Shown here: positions 1-11,041 of the stretch, piece after piece
Position numbering within the stretch: the stretch's first letter is position 1
Layout: each line of letters opens with the position of its first letter
Assembly: GCA_022425625.1 (NCBI GenBank)
Contig: JAKMFD010000121.1
Coordinates: forward strand, 1 to 54,256
Reading direction: 5' to 3'
DNA length: 54,256 nucleotides
Origin: Crocinitomicaceae bacterium
Lineage (GTDB): Bacteria; Bacteroidota; Bacteroidia; Flavobacteriales_D; Crocinitomicaceae
The notes under the pieces: generated by a model
What the model saw: the letters and a program-made list of their open reading frames with translations, nothing else
Told to the model about the DNA's origin: nothing
Databases searched by the model: none
Made by a program: the position numbers and the translations under genes

Positions 1-32
1 GAAAAAAGTAACTAAATAATAAATAGTTTATC

Positions 33-419
33 ATGGCAAAAACGAATCAAAAAAAGAAAAAGAACGTCAAGATAGATGCTACTGGAGAAGCACATATTCA
101 AGCTAGCTTCAATAACATCATTATTTCTTTGACGAATACTTCAGGTCAGGTAATCTCTTGGTCATCAGCAGGTAAAATGGGCTTTAAAGGATCTAAAAAG
201 AACACACCGTATGCGGCTCAAATAGCGGCTGAGGATTGTTCAAAGGAAGCGCATGACTTTGGTCTCAGAAGAGTTCGAGTATTTGTGAAAGGTCCTGGTG
301 CTGGTCGTGAATCAGCAATTAGAGCTATTCACAATTCAGGTATAGAAGTAACGGAGATTGTTGATGTTACGCCAATGCCTCACAACGGATGTAGACCTCC
401 TAAACGAAGAAGAGTATAA
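33..419 (+). CDS. rpsK: 30S ribosomal protein S11
   Basis: Characteristic S11 protein ([30 protein letters not shown]-term [15 protein letters not shown]); upstream of rpsD/rpoA. Confidence 0.98.
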   Translation: MAKTNQKKKKNVKIDATGEAHIQASFNNIIISLTNTSGQVISWSSAGKMGFKGSKKNTPYAAQIAAEDCSKEAHDFGLRRVRVFVKGPGAGRESAIRAIHNSGIEVTEIVDVTPMPHNGCRPPKRRRV

Positions 420-489
420 TATTTAACCGGGAAAACAATCATCGAAGGACAATGCCTTAATTCATGATTCCCACCTAAAACTAAATAAA

Positions 490-1095
490 ATGGCAAGATA
501 CACAGGTCCAAAATCAAAAATCGCAAGAAGGTTCAAAGATCCAATCTTTGGCCCTGACAAAGCGTTAGAAAAAAGAAGCTACGGTCCAGGTCAGCACGGC
601 CCATCAAAGAGACGTGGTAAACAATCAGAATATTCTATCCAGCTTGGAGAAAAACAAAAAGCGAAATATACTTATGGTATATTGGAAAGACAATTCTCTA
701 ATATGTTCAAAAAAGCATCGAGAATGAAAGGTATTACTGGTGAAAACCTACTTCAATTGTGTGAATCGCGATTGGATAACATGGTTTTCAGATTAGGTAT
801 ATCCCCTACTCGACGTGGTGCAAGACAATTGGTCTCTCACAAACACATTACCGTGAATGGAGAAATTGTTAATATACCTTCTTTCCAAATCAAAGTTGGA
901 GATGTTGTTAGTGTCCGTGAAAAGTCAAAATCACTTGAAGCGATTACTAACGCCGTAAGTGCCAATACTAAAATATACGAATGGTTAACTTGGGATAATG
1001 CTACGTACAGCGGTACTATAATGAATATCCCTTCTCGAGAATTGATTCCTGAAACGATCAAGGAGCAATTAATTGTTGAACTTTACTCTAAATAA
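490..1095 (+). CDS. rpsD: 30S ribosomal protein S4
   Basis: [15 protein letters not shown] start and S4 RNA-binding domain; operon context. Confidence 0.98.
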   Translation: MARYTGPKSKIARRFKDPIFGPDKALEKRSYGPGQHGPSKRRGKQSEYSIQLGEKQKAKYTYGILERQFSNMFKKASRMKGITGENLLQLCESRLDNMVFRLGISPTRRGARQLVSHKHITVNGEIVNIPSFQIKVGDVVSVREKSKSLEAITNAVSANTKIYEWLTWDNATYSGTIMNIPSRELIPETIKEQLIVELYSK

Positions 1096-1106
1096 TCTTA
1101 ATTAAC

Positions 1107-2099
1107 ATGGCAATATTAGATTTTCAAAAACCGGATAAGGTAATTATGAATCACTCTGACGAGTTCAGTGGTGAATTCGAATTTAGACCATTAGAACCTG
1201 GTTATGGTATTACAATTGGAAACTCGCTCAGAAGAATATTATTATCTTCTTTAGAAGGTTTCGCAATTACGTCTATCAAGATTCAAGGAGTTGATCATGA
1301 ATTTACAACAATCAAAGGTGTTGTAGAGGACGTGACCGAAATCATTCTAAACCTTAAACAAGTTAGGTTTAAAAGACAAATTGAAGGAACAGATTCAGAA
1401 ACAGTGACATTAACAGTAGCAGGTCAGGATAAATTTACTGCAGGTGATATTGGAAAATATACAAGTGCATTTCAAGTTTTAAATCCAGACCAAGTCATTT
1501 GTCACATGGAGAATTCCGTTAAAATTGAAATGGAATTAAACATTAATAAAGGACGTGGGTATGCTCCTGCTGAGGAAAATAAAACTTCTACAGCTTCATT
1601 TGGAACAGTATTTATAGATTCTATCTTCACGCCTATCGTTAATGTTCAATACGCTATTGATAATTTCCGTGTAGAGCAAAAAACGGATTATGAAAAACTT
1701 TTGTTTTCGATTAAGACAGATGGTTCTATTCACCCTAAAGAAGCTTTAAAAGAAGCGGCAAAGATTTTGATTCACCATTTCATGTTGTTTTCTGATGAGA
1801 GAATTACCTTAGAAAGTGATGCAAAATCAGAGACTGAAGAATTTGACGAAACTTCACTTCACATGCGTCAATTGCTAAAAACAAAATTAGTCGATATGGA
1901 TTTATCTGTACGTGCCTTAAATTGTTTGAAAGCTGCTGATGTTGAGACATTAGGTGATTTAGTATCCTATGCAAAATCAGATTTATTGAAATTTAGAAAT
2001 TTCGGTAAAAAATCTCTTACTGAGCTAGAAGATTTAGTAGATAATAAAGGTTTAACATTTGGAATGAATGTTTCTAAATACAAACTTGACAAAGAATAA
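1107..2099 (+). CDS. rpoA: DNA-directed RNA polymerase subunit alpha
   Basis: Alpha NTD ([20 protein letters not shown]) and CTD ([18 protein letters not shown]). Confidence 0.98.
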   Translation: MAILDFQKPDKVIMNHSDEFSGEFEFRPLEPGYGITIGNSLRRILLSSLEGFAITSIKIQGVDHEFTTIKGVVEDVTEIILNLKQVRFKRQIEGTDSETVTLTVAGQDKFTAGDIGKYTSAFQVLNPDQVICHMENSVKIEMELNINKGRGYAPAEENKTSTASFGTVFIDSIFTPIVNVQYAIDNFRVEQKTDYEKLLFSIKTDGSIHPKEALKEAAKILIHHFMLFSDERITLESDAKSETEEFDETSLHMRQLLKTKLVDMDLSVRALNCLKAADVETLGDLVSYAKSDLLKFRNFGKKSLTELEDLVDNKGLTFGMNVSKYKLDKE

Positions 2100-2104
2100 G
2101 AATA

Positions 2105-2737
2105 ATGAGACACGGAAAAAAAGTTAATCACTTAAGTAGAAAGAAAGGACACAGAAGAAGCCTTCTTTCGAACATGGCTTGTTCTTTAATTGAACATAAA
2201 AGTATCAACACCACTCTTGCAAAAGCAAAAGCTTTGCGTGTATATGTGGAACCATTACTTACAAAGTCAAAAACAGACTCAACCCACTCTAGAAGAACTG
2301 TATTCTCTTACCTTCAAAATAAAGATGTTGTTACAGAGCTTTTTAGAGAAGTGGCTCCGAAAATTGCAACCAGAAATGGTGGATATACTCGTATCATTAG
2401 AACGGGATATAGATTAGGAGACAACGCTGAAATGTGTATGATTGAATTGGTTGATTTCAATGAGGTTTACACCAAAGAAACTGCAACGAAAACTACAAGA
2501 AGATCTCGTAGAGGTGGTAAGAAATCTACTTCAGCTGAAACAACTATCGAAGAAGCTGTAGTTGAGGATTCTTCAGCAGAAGTTGTTGAAGAAACTACTG
2601 CAGAGGTTGTTGAAGAAGTTGAAGCTGTTGAAGAAAATAAAGGCGAAGTTGAAGAAGAAGCAACTCCGGAAGGAACTGATGAAACTTCAAATGAAGATGA
2701 CACAGCATCGGAAGACGAAAAAAAAGATGAGAAATAA
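2105..2737 (+). CDS. rplQ: 50S ribosomal protein L17 with long acidic C-terminal extension
   Basis: [26 protein letters not shown]-terminus; about 80-aa Glu/Thr/Ser-rich tail. Confidence 0.97.
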   Translation: MRHGKKVNHLSRKKGHRRSLLSNMACSLIEHKSINTTLAKAKALRVYVEPLLTKSKTDSTHSRRTVFSYLQNKDVVTELFREVAPKIATRNGGYTRIIRTGYRLGDNAEMCMIELVDFNEVYTKETATKTTRRSRRGGKKSTSAETTIEEAVVEDSSAEVVEETTAEVVEEVEAVEENKGEVEEEATPEGTDETSNEDDTASEDEKKDEK

Positions 2738-2767
2738 GAATTTTTCGAAAGAAATAAACATATTTTC

Positions 2768-2798
2768 AAAAAAGGCGATGAATTCATCGCCTTTTTTT
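2768..2798. terminator. Intrinsic terminator after rplQ
   Basis: A6-GGCGATGAATTCATCGCC-T7 perfect palindrome. Confidence 0.9.
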
Positions 2799-2855
2799 AT
2801 GTTTTAATACTTCGATTCGTGTTAAGTTTCTAATTTTACAAAAAATAAAAATTGA

Positions 2856-3959
2856 ATGAGCGAGAAAGGCAGCGCAATTCTAGTTTTAGAAGATGGAACC
2901 GTATTTAAGGGTAGCGCCATTGGAAAAATTGGAAAAACAGGTGGAGAAATTGCTTTCAATACGGGGATGACGGGATATCAAGAGGTATTCACTGACCCTT
3001 CATACTACGGGCAACTTCTTATTATGACTACAGCACACATTGGCAACTACGGTACTCAGTCCAATGAACAAGAATCAGATACTATCAATATCTCTGGATT
3101 GATCACTAAAAAATTCTCGGATGGATACTCGAGAACTTCAGCAGATCAATCACTTCAAGATTTTATGATACATCACGAAACTGTGGGTATATCTGATATT
3201 GATACAAGGTCTTTAGTACGGCACATTAGAGATAAAGGTGCTATGAACGCTATTATATCGTCGTCTGTCCTTGATGAAGAACAGCTAAAAAAAGAGGTTC
3301 TAGAAATACCAAAAATGAATGGATTGGAACTTTCCTCAAAAGTAACGACAACAGATGCTTATGAGGTGCTCCCAGAAAATGTACAATTCAAAGTTTCATT
3401 ATTAGATTTAGGTGTTAAAAGAAATATCGTTCAATGTCTTGTAGATAGAGGATGTCATGTTAAAGTATTTCCATTGAATTCAACGAATGAAGAACTCGCA
3501 GCATTTGAACCAGATGGATATATGCTTTCAAATGGTCCAGGAGACCCTTCTGCCATGCCTGATACTATTGCGCTTGTTAAAGAAATTGTAACGACTGGGA
3601 AACCTGTTTTTGGAATATGCTTAGGTCATCAAATATTTGGATTAAGTCAAGGCTTGAAAACAGAAAAAATGTTCAACGGGCATCGAGGCATCAATCATCC
3701 CATTAAAAATCTGAAAACGGGGAAAGGAGAAATTACATCTCAAAATCATGGATTCGTAATATCAAAAGAAAGTGTTGAACATTCAGATCAAATTGAGGTG
3801 ACTCACATTCATTTAAATGACCAGACAGTTGCCGGGATTGCGCTTAAAAACAAACCTGTTTTTTCTGTTCAATACCATCCAGAGGCATCCGCGGGGCCGC
3901 ATGATTCAAGGTATTTATTCGATTTATTCATAGAAAATATGAAATCCCATAAAAAATAA
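2856..3959 (+). CDS. carA: Carbamoyl-phosphate synthase small subunit
   Basis: CarA N-domain and class I glutaminase motif GICLGHQIFGLS. Confidence 0.97.
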   Translation: MSEKGSAILVLEDGTVFKGSAIGKIGKTGGEIAFNTGMTGYQEVFTDPSYYGQLLIMTTAHIGNYGTQSNEQESDTINISGLITKKFSDGYSRTSADQSLQDFMIHHETVGISDIDTRSLVRHIRDKGAMNAIISSSVLDEEQLKKEVLEIPKMNGLELSSKVTTTDAYEVLPENVQFKVSLLDLGVKRNIVQCLVDRGCHVKVFPLNSTNEELAAFEPDGYMLSNGPGDPSAMPDTIALVKEIVTTGKPVFGICLGHQIFGLSQGLKTEKMFNGHRGINHPIKNLKTGKGEITSQNHGFVISKESVEHSDQIEVTHIHLNDQTVAGIALKNKPVFSVQYHPEASAGPHDSRYLFDLFIENMKSHKK

Positions 3960-5240
<1,281 letters not shown>

Positions 5241-5249
5241 AAACGACTT

Positions 5250-5588
5250 ATGCGTAACCTAATAGTTTTATTCCTTTTATCGTTTTTAAGCCTTAATTCT
5301 TTTGGTCAAGAACTTAATAAATATTTTGCGCAAGGGCATTTTAACACAACAGATCAAGCCCTGATAAAATCTGTAGAACAATCCATAAAAGAGCAACCTG
5401 GAATATGGATGGTACGAATTGACCCAACAAATGGAAATGTTCTTGTATTCACAACAGAACTTCCTTTTTGGACTAAAGAAGAATTCGTAATGTTATTTGG
5501 AATGCATTCGGAGCTCTTAAATTGTCCTTTTATCGGTATTGTGCGTCAGGATGATTTCAAAGCATTTCCTTTTGATGATTGTGAATGA
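5250..5588 (+). CDS. Hypothetical exported protein
   Basis: ORF with N-terminal signal peptide (MRNLIVLFLLSFLSLNSFGQ). Confidence 0.7.
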   Translation: MRNLIVLFLLSFLSLNSFGQELNKYFAQGHFNTTDQALIKSVEQSIKEQPGIWMVRIDPTNGNVLVFTTELPFWTKEEFVMLFGMHSELLNCPFIGIVRQDDFKAFPFDDCE

Positions 5589-6031
5589 TTCGACATTCTC
5601 AGCGTGTTTATGGTATTTTAATCAATGATCGACAAGAAGTCTTAATCTCAGATGAATTCAGATTTGGTACTTACTTTAGAAAATTTCCAGGTGGTGGCAT
5701 CGAGAAAAATGAGGGAATTATTGATGCTTTAAAAAGAGAATTCCAAGAGGAGCTGAATACCTCCATCCTATCCTATGATTTTTTATTTTTTAACGATTAT
5801 TTTCAGCAATCATCGTTTGATTCAGAGGTGCAAGTAACATGTTTCTATTATATCGTATCATGTACCGAAATCGATAAGCTTGGGTTAACACAGTATGACC
5901 TCCCCTTAACAAAGGATGGAGAATATCAAAAATGGATTTCGTTAGCCACTCTAAAAGATTCTGACCTAAGCTTTCCTGTAGATCAGCACGCATTAAAGTG
6001 TTTAAAAAAGAAACTAAATATTATTTTTTAA
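5585..6031 (+). CDS. NUDIX hydrolase family protein
   Basis: Nudix-box-like GGGIEKNEGIIDALKREFQEEL; overlaps the previous gene by 4 nt. Confidence 0.85.
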   Translation: MIRHSQRVYGILINDRQEVLISDEFRFGTYFRKFPGGGIEKNEGIIDALKREFQEELNTSILSYDFLFFNDYFQQSSFDSEVQVTCFYYIVSCTEIDKLGLTQYDLPLTKDGEYQKWISLATLKDSDLSFPVDQHALKCLKKKLNIIF

Positions 6032-6911
6032 ACTTATCAGATACAATCAGTTCCTTCGTGCCATGACTCCAGTTGTAAAATCCTTCTCCTGATTTCACAC
6101 CTTTTTTACCTGCTGTAACCATATTAACAAGTAAAGGACAAGGCGCATATTTAGGATTGCCGAAGCCATCCTGAAGCACTTCTAGTATAGCAAGGCAGAC
6201 ATCTAGTCCAATAAAATCAGCAAGCTGCAATGGCCCCATTGGATGGGCCATACCCAATTTCATAACCGTATCAATCTCCTCAACGCCTGCAACGCCTTCA
6301 TGTAATGAACAAATCGCTTCATTAATCATTGGCATTAGGATTCTATTTGCAATAAATCCAGGATAATCATTGACTTCTACCGGAGATTTCTTCAGACTTT
6401 TTGATAAGGACATAATAGATGCTGTAACTTCATCTGATGTAGAATAACCACGAATGATTTCAACTAATTTCATCACGGGTACTGGATTCATGAAATGCAT
6501 TCCAATTACCTTATCAGGTCGATTTGTTACGGCTGCAATTTGAGTAATAGATATAGATGATGTATTTGTAGCTAAAATCGTATCGCTATCAGCCAATTCA
6601 TCAAGTTGTTTAAATATTTTCAATTTCAAGGAAGTATTTTCTGTTGCAGCTTCAACAACTAAATCCGCTCCTTCAATACCCGCAGCCATGTTTGTATGTA
6701 GTGTAATTCTTGCGAGCGTATCCTCCTTATTCTCAGCAGTAATTTTTTCCTTTGCCAATTGTCGATCTAAATTCTTAGTGATTGTAACAAATGCCTTTTC
6801 TAAGGCATCTTGAGATAGATCAATAAGATTCACATTATAACCTGATTGTGCGAAAACGTGCGCAATACCATTTCCCATAGTACCCGCACCAATTACTGCA
6901 ATATTTTTCAT
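6021..6911 (-). CDS. 3-hydroxyacyl-CoA (3-hydroxybutyryl-CoA) dehydrogenase
   Basis: GAGTMGNGIAHVFAQSG Rossmann motif; NTSSISIT; HFMNPVPVMKLVEII. Confidence 0.95.
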   Translation of the reverse strand: MKNIAVIGAGTMGNGIAHVFAQSGYNVNLIDLSQDALEKAFVTITKNLDRQLAKEKITAENKEDTLARITLHTNMAAGIEGADLVVEAATENTSLKLKIFKQLDELADSDTILATNTSSISITQIAAVTNRPDKVIGMHFMNPVPVMKLVEIIRGYSTSDEVTASIMSLSKSLKKSPVEVNDYPGFIANRILMPMINEAICSLHEGVAGVEEIDTVMKLGMAHPMGPLQLADFIGLDVCLAILEVLQDGFGNPKYAPCPLLVNMVTAGKKGVKSGEGFYNWSHGTKELIVSDKFKK

Positions 6912-6925
6912 CGTTTTTTTTTCTA

Positions 6926-6933
6926 CAAATATA
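6926..6933 (-). promoter_or_regulatory. Bacteroidetes -7 element upstream of the 3-hydroxyacyl-CoA dehydrogenase gene
   Basis: Minus strand reads TATATTTG (TAnnTTTG). Confidence 0.5.
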
Positions 6934-6987
6934 AGAATTCAATGTATCTCAATACGTTGATTAAAAAATCAATCCATTGCAATTACC

Positions 6988-6995
6988 TATCTTTG
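6988..6995 (+). promoter_or_regulatory. Bacteroidetes -7 element just upstream of the flippase start
   Basis: TATCTTTG matches TAnnTTTG; -33 element not clear. Confidence 0.45.
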
Positions 6996-7001
6996 ATGTG
7001 C

Positions 7002-8309
7002 ATGCTAAATCGCCTTAAAAACAAATTAATAGCAAATGACTTTTTAAAATCATTGGCTGTTTTAATGACAGGAACGCTTATTGCTCAAATTATAGGCTAC
7101 TTGCTTGCACCTATAATTACACGTTTGTATACTCCAGCTGAAATGGGTGAATTTGGTATGTTTCAGAGAGTGGCCGTTTTAATTGCTACCATTGCTACGG
7201 CGCGATATGAGTATGCCTTACCCCTTCCAAAGAAGGATCATCATGCTTTTATGCTTTTTCGATTTGCGTTAAAAATAGCAATGGTTACAATCTCAATATG
7301 CCTGTTATTAGGTTTGACCTATGGTGCAATGAATGGTAAAGGAGTAGATTACTTCCAAGTAATCTTTTTATTGATAATTGTAGTCCTCTCTTTATCCTTT
7401 TTCAATTTAGGTACAAACTGGTCCATTCGGAAAAAATATTTTCAAAAAATTTCTATGGCAAAAATGACACAGTCTATCACCTTGAATGGATTGAGAGTCG
7501 TGTTTGGTTTATTCAAAGCAGGAAGTTTTGGATTAATCGTAGCTTATACCATAAGCTTTTTAATCAGTTCAATTTATTTTTTAAAAGATTTTTTATCCTT
7601 TAAATCGGGCATTCATTCGAAAATCAGTAAACTCCGAACTAAAGTAATATCGAAAAGATACAAGGACTTTCCTTTGGCCAATCTACCACTTGCCTTAAGT
7701 GATTATATCCGTGATGTGTTGGTTGCAATTATCTTGATTGAATTTTTCTCAGAAAGTTTATTTGGTGCATTTGACCATTCCTATAGAATGCTCAGAATAC
7801 CAGTTATGCTTATTGGTGCATCTTTATCACATGTGTTTTTTAGTCGAATTTCTTCTTTTAAAACTGAAGGGAAACTCATTTACCCCTTATTCAGAAAGGT
7901 GCTAATAAGCCTGTCCTTATTATCAATTTTACCTTTCCTTGTTATTTACTTTTTTGGTGCACCTTTATTTGCCTTTGTTTTTGGTGCTGAATGGCGCTTT
8001 TCAGGTGAGCTTTCTGAAATCATGGCTCCATGGCTTATGCTTAATTTTATTGTGTCTCCACTTTCTACAATTCCGCTCGTGTTTGATAAGCAAAAAGCAT
8101 ATTTGATCATTGGTCTAATTGGTTCTCTTTTACAAATATTAGGTTTTGTTCTTATACCAGTCGCATTGGGACATCAAGAATCTAATGTGGTAATTATGTT
8201 TCGCTGTGTCACTTGGGCACAAGTATTTATGGCAGCAGTTACCATCTATTTTCTTTTTGGAATCGTTAAAAAACATGATCTAGTAATTTCCAATAACAAA
8301 GAGCAATAA
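7002..8309 (+). CDS. Wzx-like oligosaccharide flippase / polysaccharide export membrane protein
   Basis: Multi-TM protein starting MLNRLKNKLIAND; the ORF track extends to 6846 but the N-terminal 52 aa cross the divergent promoter region. Confidence 0.85.
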   Translation: MLNRLKNKLIANDFLKSLAVLMTGTLIAQIIGYLLAPIITRLYTPAEMGEFGMFQRVAVLIATIATARYEYALPLPKKDHHAFMLFRFALKIAMVTISICLLLGLTYGAMNGKGVDYFQVIFLLIIVVLSLSFFNLGTNWSIRKKYFQKISMAKMTQSITLNGLRVVFGLFKAGSFGLIVAYTISFLISSIYFLKDFLSFKSGIHSKISKLRTKVISKRYKDFPLANLPLALSDYIRDVLVAIILIEFFSESLFGAFDHSYRMLRIPVMLIGASLSHVFFSRISSFKTEGKLIYPLFRKVLISLSLLSILPFLVIYFFGAPLFAFVFGAEWRFSGELSEIMAPWLMLNFIVSPLSTIPLVFDKQKAYLIIGLIGSLLQILGFVLIPVALGHQESNVVIMFRCVTWAQVFMAAVTIYFLFGIVKKHDLVISNNKEQ

Positions 8310-8310
8310 A

Positions 8311-9654
8311 TTGAATTCAGCACTCATACCTTCATTGAAAAAAAGAATCTCATTAAATGGGGTGTCAATATGTTATGCTACAGTATTGTTTTTTTCCACC
8401 TTATTTTTTTCAAATGAATATTACTATTTACTGCTTCCTTTTGCCATCATTTTATTTAACCTTAAGAGGCTATATAACTTCAGAGTAAATTTTTCAAAAA
8501 ATAAAACAGTAAGGAATTATATTGTATTAATAATTATTTATGTTTCTGCATCATATACTAATAAACTTATAAATGGGCACCCAATTATTTCATTGAAGGA
8601 TTATTATGCATCGTTTTTACTCTTTCCTTTGCTATTGTTTACAGCCTCGCTACTTGAATTTAAAAAAGTCTTCAAATATTTTATGTACTGGGTCGTTTTG
8701 GAATGTCTTATAGCCTTTACTGAATACTCTTTTGGCGTGCGTTCCTTTTTTATTGAAAATGTTGCTTCTATAAACAAATCAAGTGATTTTTTATATGACC
8801 ATAGAGTGAATGGTTTGAGTATAAGCTCCTCTGTGTTTGCTTTAAAATTATTGGTAGCAGTAATTTCCATAGAGTTCATTCGGTTAAATAATTGGTTCAA
8901 AAACTTACTGAAAACCATTCTTTTTATAGGAATTCTCTTTTCATTTAACAGGGCTTTAATTATATCCTTAATACTGTTCTGGTTTATTTTGTTTGCATAT
9001 CATCTTTTTAAAAAGTTCGAATTGAAAAATTTTATTTCAAAAGGAACTAATCTAATACTGTTTGCAGGTGTTTTTATTGTATTTGCCAACCACAATATTT
9101 TGGTTGAAATGAAAAAGAAAAACCCAGAGAAAAAACAGCTCGAATTAAAATTTAAAAATGAAACCACCAAACTAAGCTTTGCTGATATTTCAGAAGCCCC
9201 ACGAACCCTTCATTACCCTCAAATGAAAGTGGGAAATGAACTCGACACGACAGCTGTATTAAATAAATTATTTTACAGTTCAACAAAGGGAATAAACACC
9301 TCTGGACGCACACTTATTTGGATGAATTACATTCAATTTATTGGTGAGCATAAGTGGTTTGGTTTTGGTTCTGATAAGCTTTTATTTAAAGCTATTGACC
9401 AAGATGAAAAAAAGCTTAAATTAATTCACGCGCACAACTCATTTTTACAACTCTTGGCCTCAAATGGAATTATAATTAGTTTTCTTTTTTTAGGAATTCT
9501 ATTTTTCATTTGGACAAAAAAAAACCTACTATTACTTATCCCAATATTGTTATATTCCTGTTTTCAATATGGTATTTTTTGGGGGTTCTCACTCCTAGAT
9601 GTTTTCTTTTTTAGCATTCTGATGACCAACACGAATTTACTCGATGAAGAATAG
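8311..9654 (+). CDS. O-antigen ligase/polymerase (Wzy/WaaL)-like membrane protein
   Basis: Multi-TM ORF (TTG start) with large periplasmic loop, TSGRTLIWMNYIQ...HAHNSFLQLLASNG motif. Confidence 0.75.
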   Translation: MNSALIPSLKKRISLNGVSICYATVLFFSTLFFSNEYYYLLLPFAIILFNLKRLYNFRVNFSKNKTVRNYIVLIIIYVSASYTNKLINGHPIISLKDYYASFLLFPLLLFTASLLEFKKVFKYFMYWVVLECLIAFTEYSFGVRSFFIENVASINKSSDFLYDHRVNGLSISSSVFALKLLVAVISIEFIRLNNWFKNLLKTILFIGILFSFNRALIISLILFWFILFAYHLFKKFELKNFISKGTNLILFAGVFIVFANHNILVEMKKKNPEKKQLELKFKNETTKLSFADISEAPRTLHYPQMKVGNELDTTAVLNKLFYSSTKGINTSGRTLIWMNYIQFIGEHKWFGFGSDKLLFKAIDQDEKKLKLIHAHNSFLQLLASNGIIISFLFLGILFFIWTKKNLLLLIPILLYSCFQYGIFWGFSLLDVFFFSILMTNTNLLDEE

Positions 9655-11041
9655 TATCGCTGAATTAATAACTCTAATTGAAACAAAGCATAATGTGCAA
9701 AGCATTACTGCACGCAAATTCAATAGGACTTTTGAGATATATCCTTGGATTAAAGCTAAAGTGTTTCATAAAATGGTACTGGGTAAAGAAAGTCTCGCTT
9801 CAAAATCAACAAAAAGCCTATTAGGTCAATTTAAATCTCTTTTTTACGGGACATGGAATCTATTTATTCGTAAATATGAAATTTGGGCATTTACGACGAG
9901 TGTTGAACGTATTAAAATTGAAGGTAAGTTTACAGACAAACTTTTTGATAGAATTTCAAGCTTTTCAAAAGGTAACGTTTTAATTATTGAGTTTCAGTAT
10001 TTCAAAAAGTATCCACTCAAAAAGGTTGCTAGTAAATATGTATCCTCAAAAGCACTTTTTTTACTCTCTGAAGAAATTTATTCACGCTTTTTTTTGAGAA
10101 AAACTCAGATCAAAAACAAAGCGATAATCAAAGAAATTGAAGCATCTTTAAAATGTTCTGTAAATGCAGATGCTATCGTAAAAAAGAATCTAGCACAATA
10201 TAGAATGATGAAATTTTGGCTGAAAATTCTTCCAAATCCAAAATATGTCTTTTTAACTGTTTCATACAATCATTACGGCTATATACGAGCCTTTAAAGAG
10301 TCTGGTATTCCCGTAGTAGAATTTCAGCATGGTGTTATTAGTGCAAACCATCAAGCATACAACTACATTGCACAGCTAGAACCCATTCAATTCCCCGATG
10401 TAATTTCCGTATTTGGCGAAAATGAAAACACTTATTTAAATGAGCAATCAAATATGCCCATACAATACGCTCATGTTATTGGTAGGTCTATTATCGATCA
10501 TTATTATAGTCTAGCTAAAGAAAACGAAACTATTCAGACTATTAGCGTGGCATTACAAGACGGCCCTATTGGAAATAAAACCATTGAGTTTTTATTAGCT
10601 TTCAACCGGTGCTCCGAAAAAAAATACATCTTTAACTTGGTACCAAGAAGAACAAGTGAAGCATCGTATAAAAAAGACTTTGAGTTTCCAGATAACTTCA
10701 AATTCACAAAAGAAAACATCTATCATACCATTTCTCATAGTGATGTTAATGTAACAGCTTATTCAACAGTTGCTATTGAAGCATTGTCCTTAGGGAAAAG
10801 AAGCTACTTAATAAATATTGAAAACAAGGCCAAAGAAGTTTTCCTTTCCATCCTTGGTGATAATCCATATGTTCACTTTGTTGATGAGCCAAATGAGTTG
10901 ACCGAGCTTTTATCAAAGCACGAAAGAAATCCTAAAAAACATGAGGTTAATTTGTCTAATGATGTGAATATTAGCTCTAATTATAAACAGAATTGTATCA
11001 ATTTATTGATGACATTGGAAAATTTAAATCCTAAAATATGA
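9644..11041 (+). CDS. Putative GT-B-like glycosyltransferase / surface polysaccharide protein of unknown family
   Basis: VVEFQHGVISANHQAYNY and TAYSTVAIEALSLGKRSYLI resemble donor-binding motifs; within the polysaccharide cluster. Confidence 0.5.
   Translation: MKNSIAELITLIETKHNVQSITARKFNRTFEIYPWIKAKVFHKMVLGKESLASKSTKSLLGQFKSLFYGTWNLFIRKYEIWAFTTSVERIKIEGKFTDKLFDRISSFSKGNVLIIEFQYFKKYPLKKVASKYVSSKALFLLSEEIYSRFFLRKTQIKNKAIIKEIEASLKCSVNADAIVKKNLAQYRMMKFWLKILPNPKYVFLTVSYNHYGYIRAFKESGIPVVEFQHGVISANHQAYNYIAQLEPIQFPDVISVFGENENTYLNEQSNMPIQYAHVIGRSIIDHYYSLAKENETIQTISVALQDGPIGNKTIEFLLAFNRCSEKKYIFNLVPRRTSEASYKKDFEFPDNFKFTKENIYHTISHSDVNVTAYSTVAIEALSLGKRSYLINIENKAKEVFLSILGDNPYVHFVDEPNELTELLSKHERNPKKHEVNLSNDVNISSNYKQNCINLLMTLENLNPKI

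Noticed and set aside
420-489. rpsK-rpsD intergenic spacer as an S4 autoregulatory RNA
   Set aside because: Only a weak AAGG/CCTT hairpin; no recognisable S4-binding structure.
2467-2807. Ser-rich (-) and Lys-rich (+) ORFs over the rplQ tail
   Set aside because: Alternate-frame readings of the GAA-rich acidic tail of L17.
6846-7001. N-terminal extension of the flippase ORF (MCENVRNTISHSTRTNYCNIFHRFFFYK…)
   Set aside because: Overlaps the divergent promoter region and the 5' end of the dehydrogenase gene; the flippase-like sequence begins at 7002.
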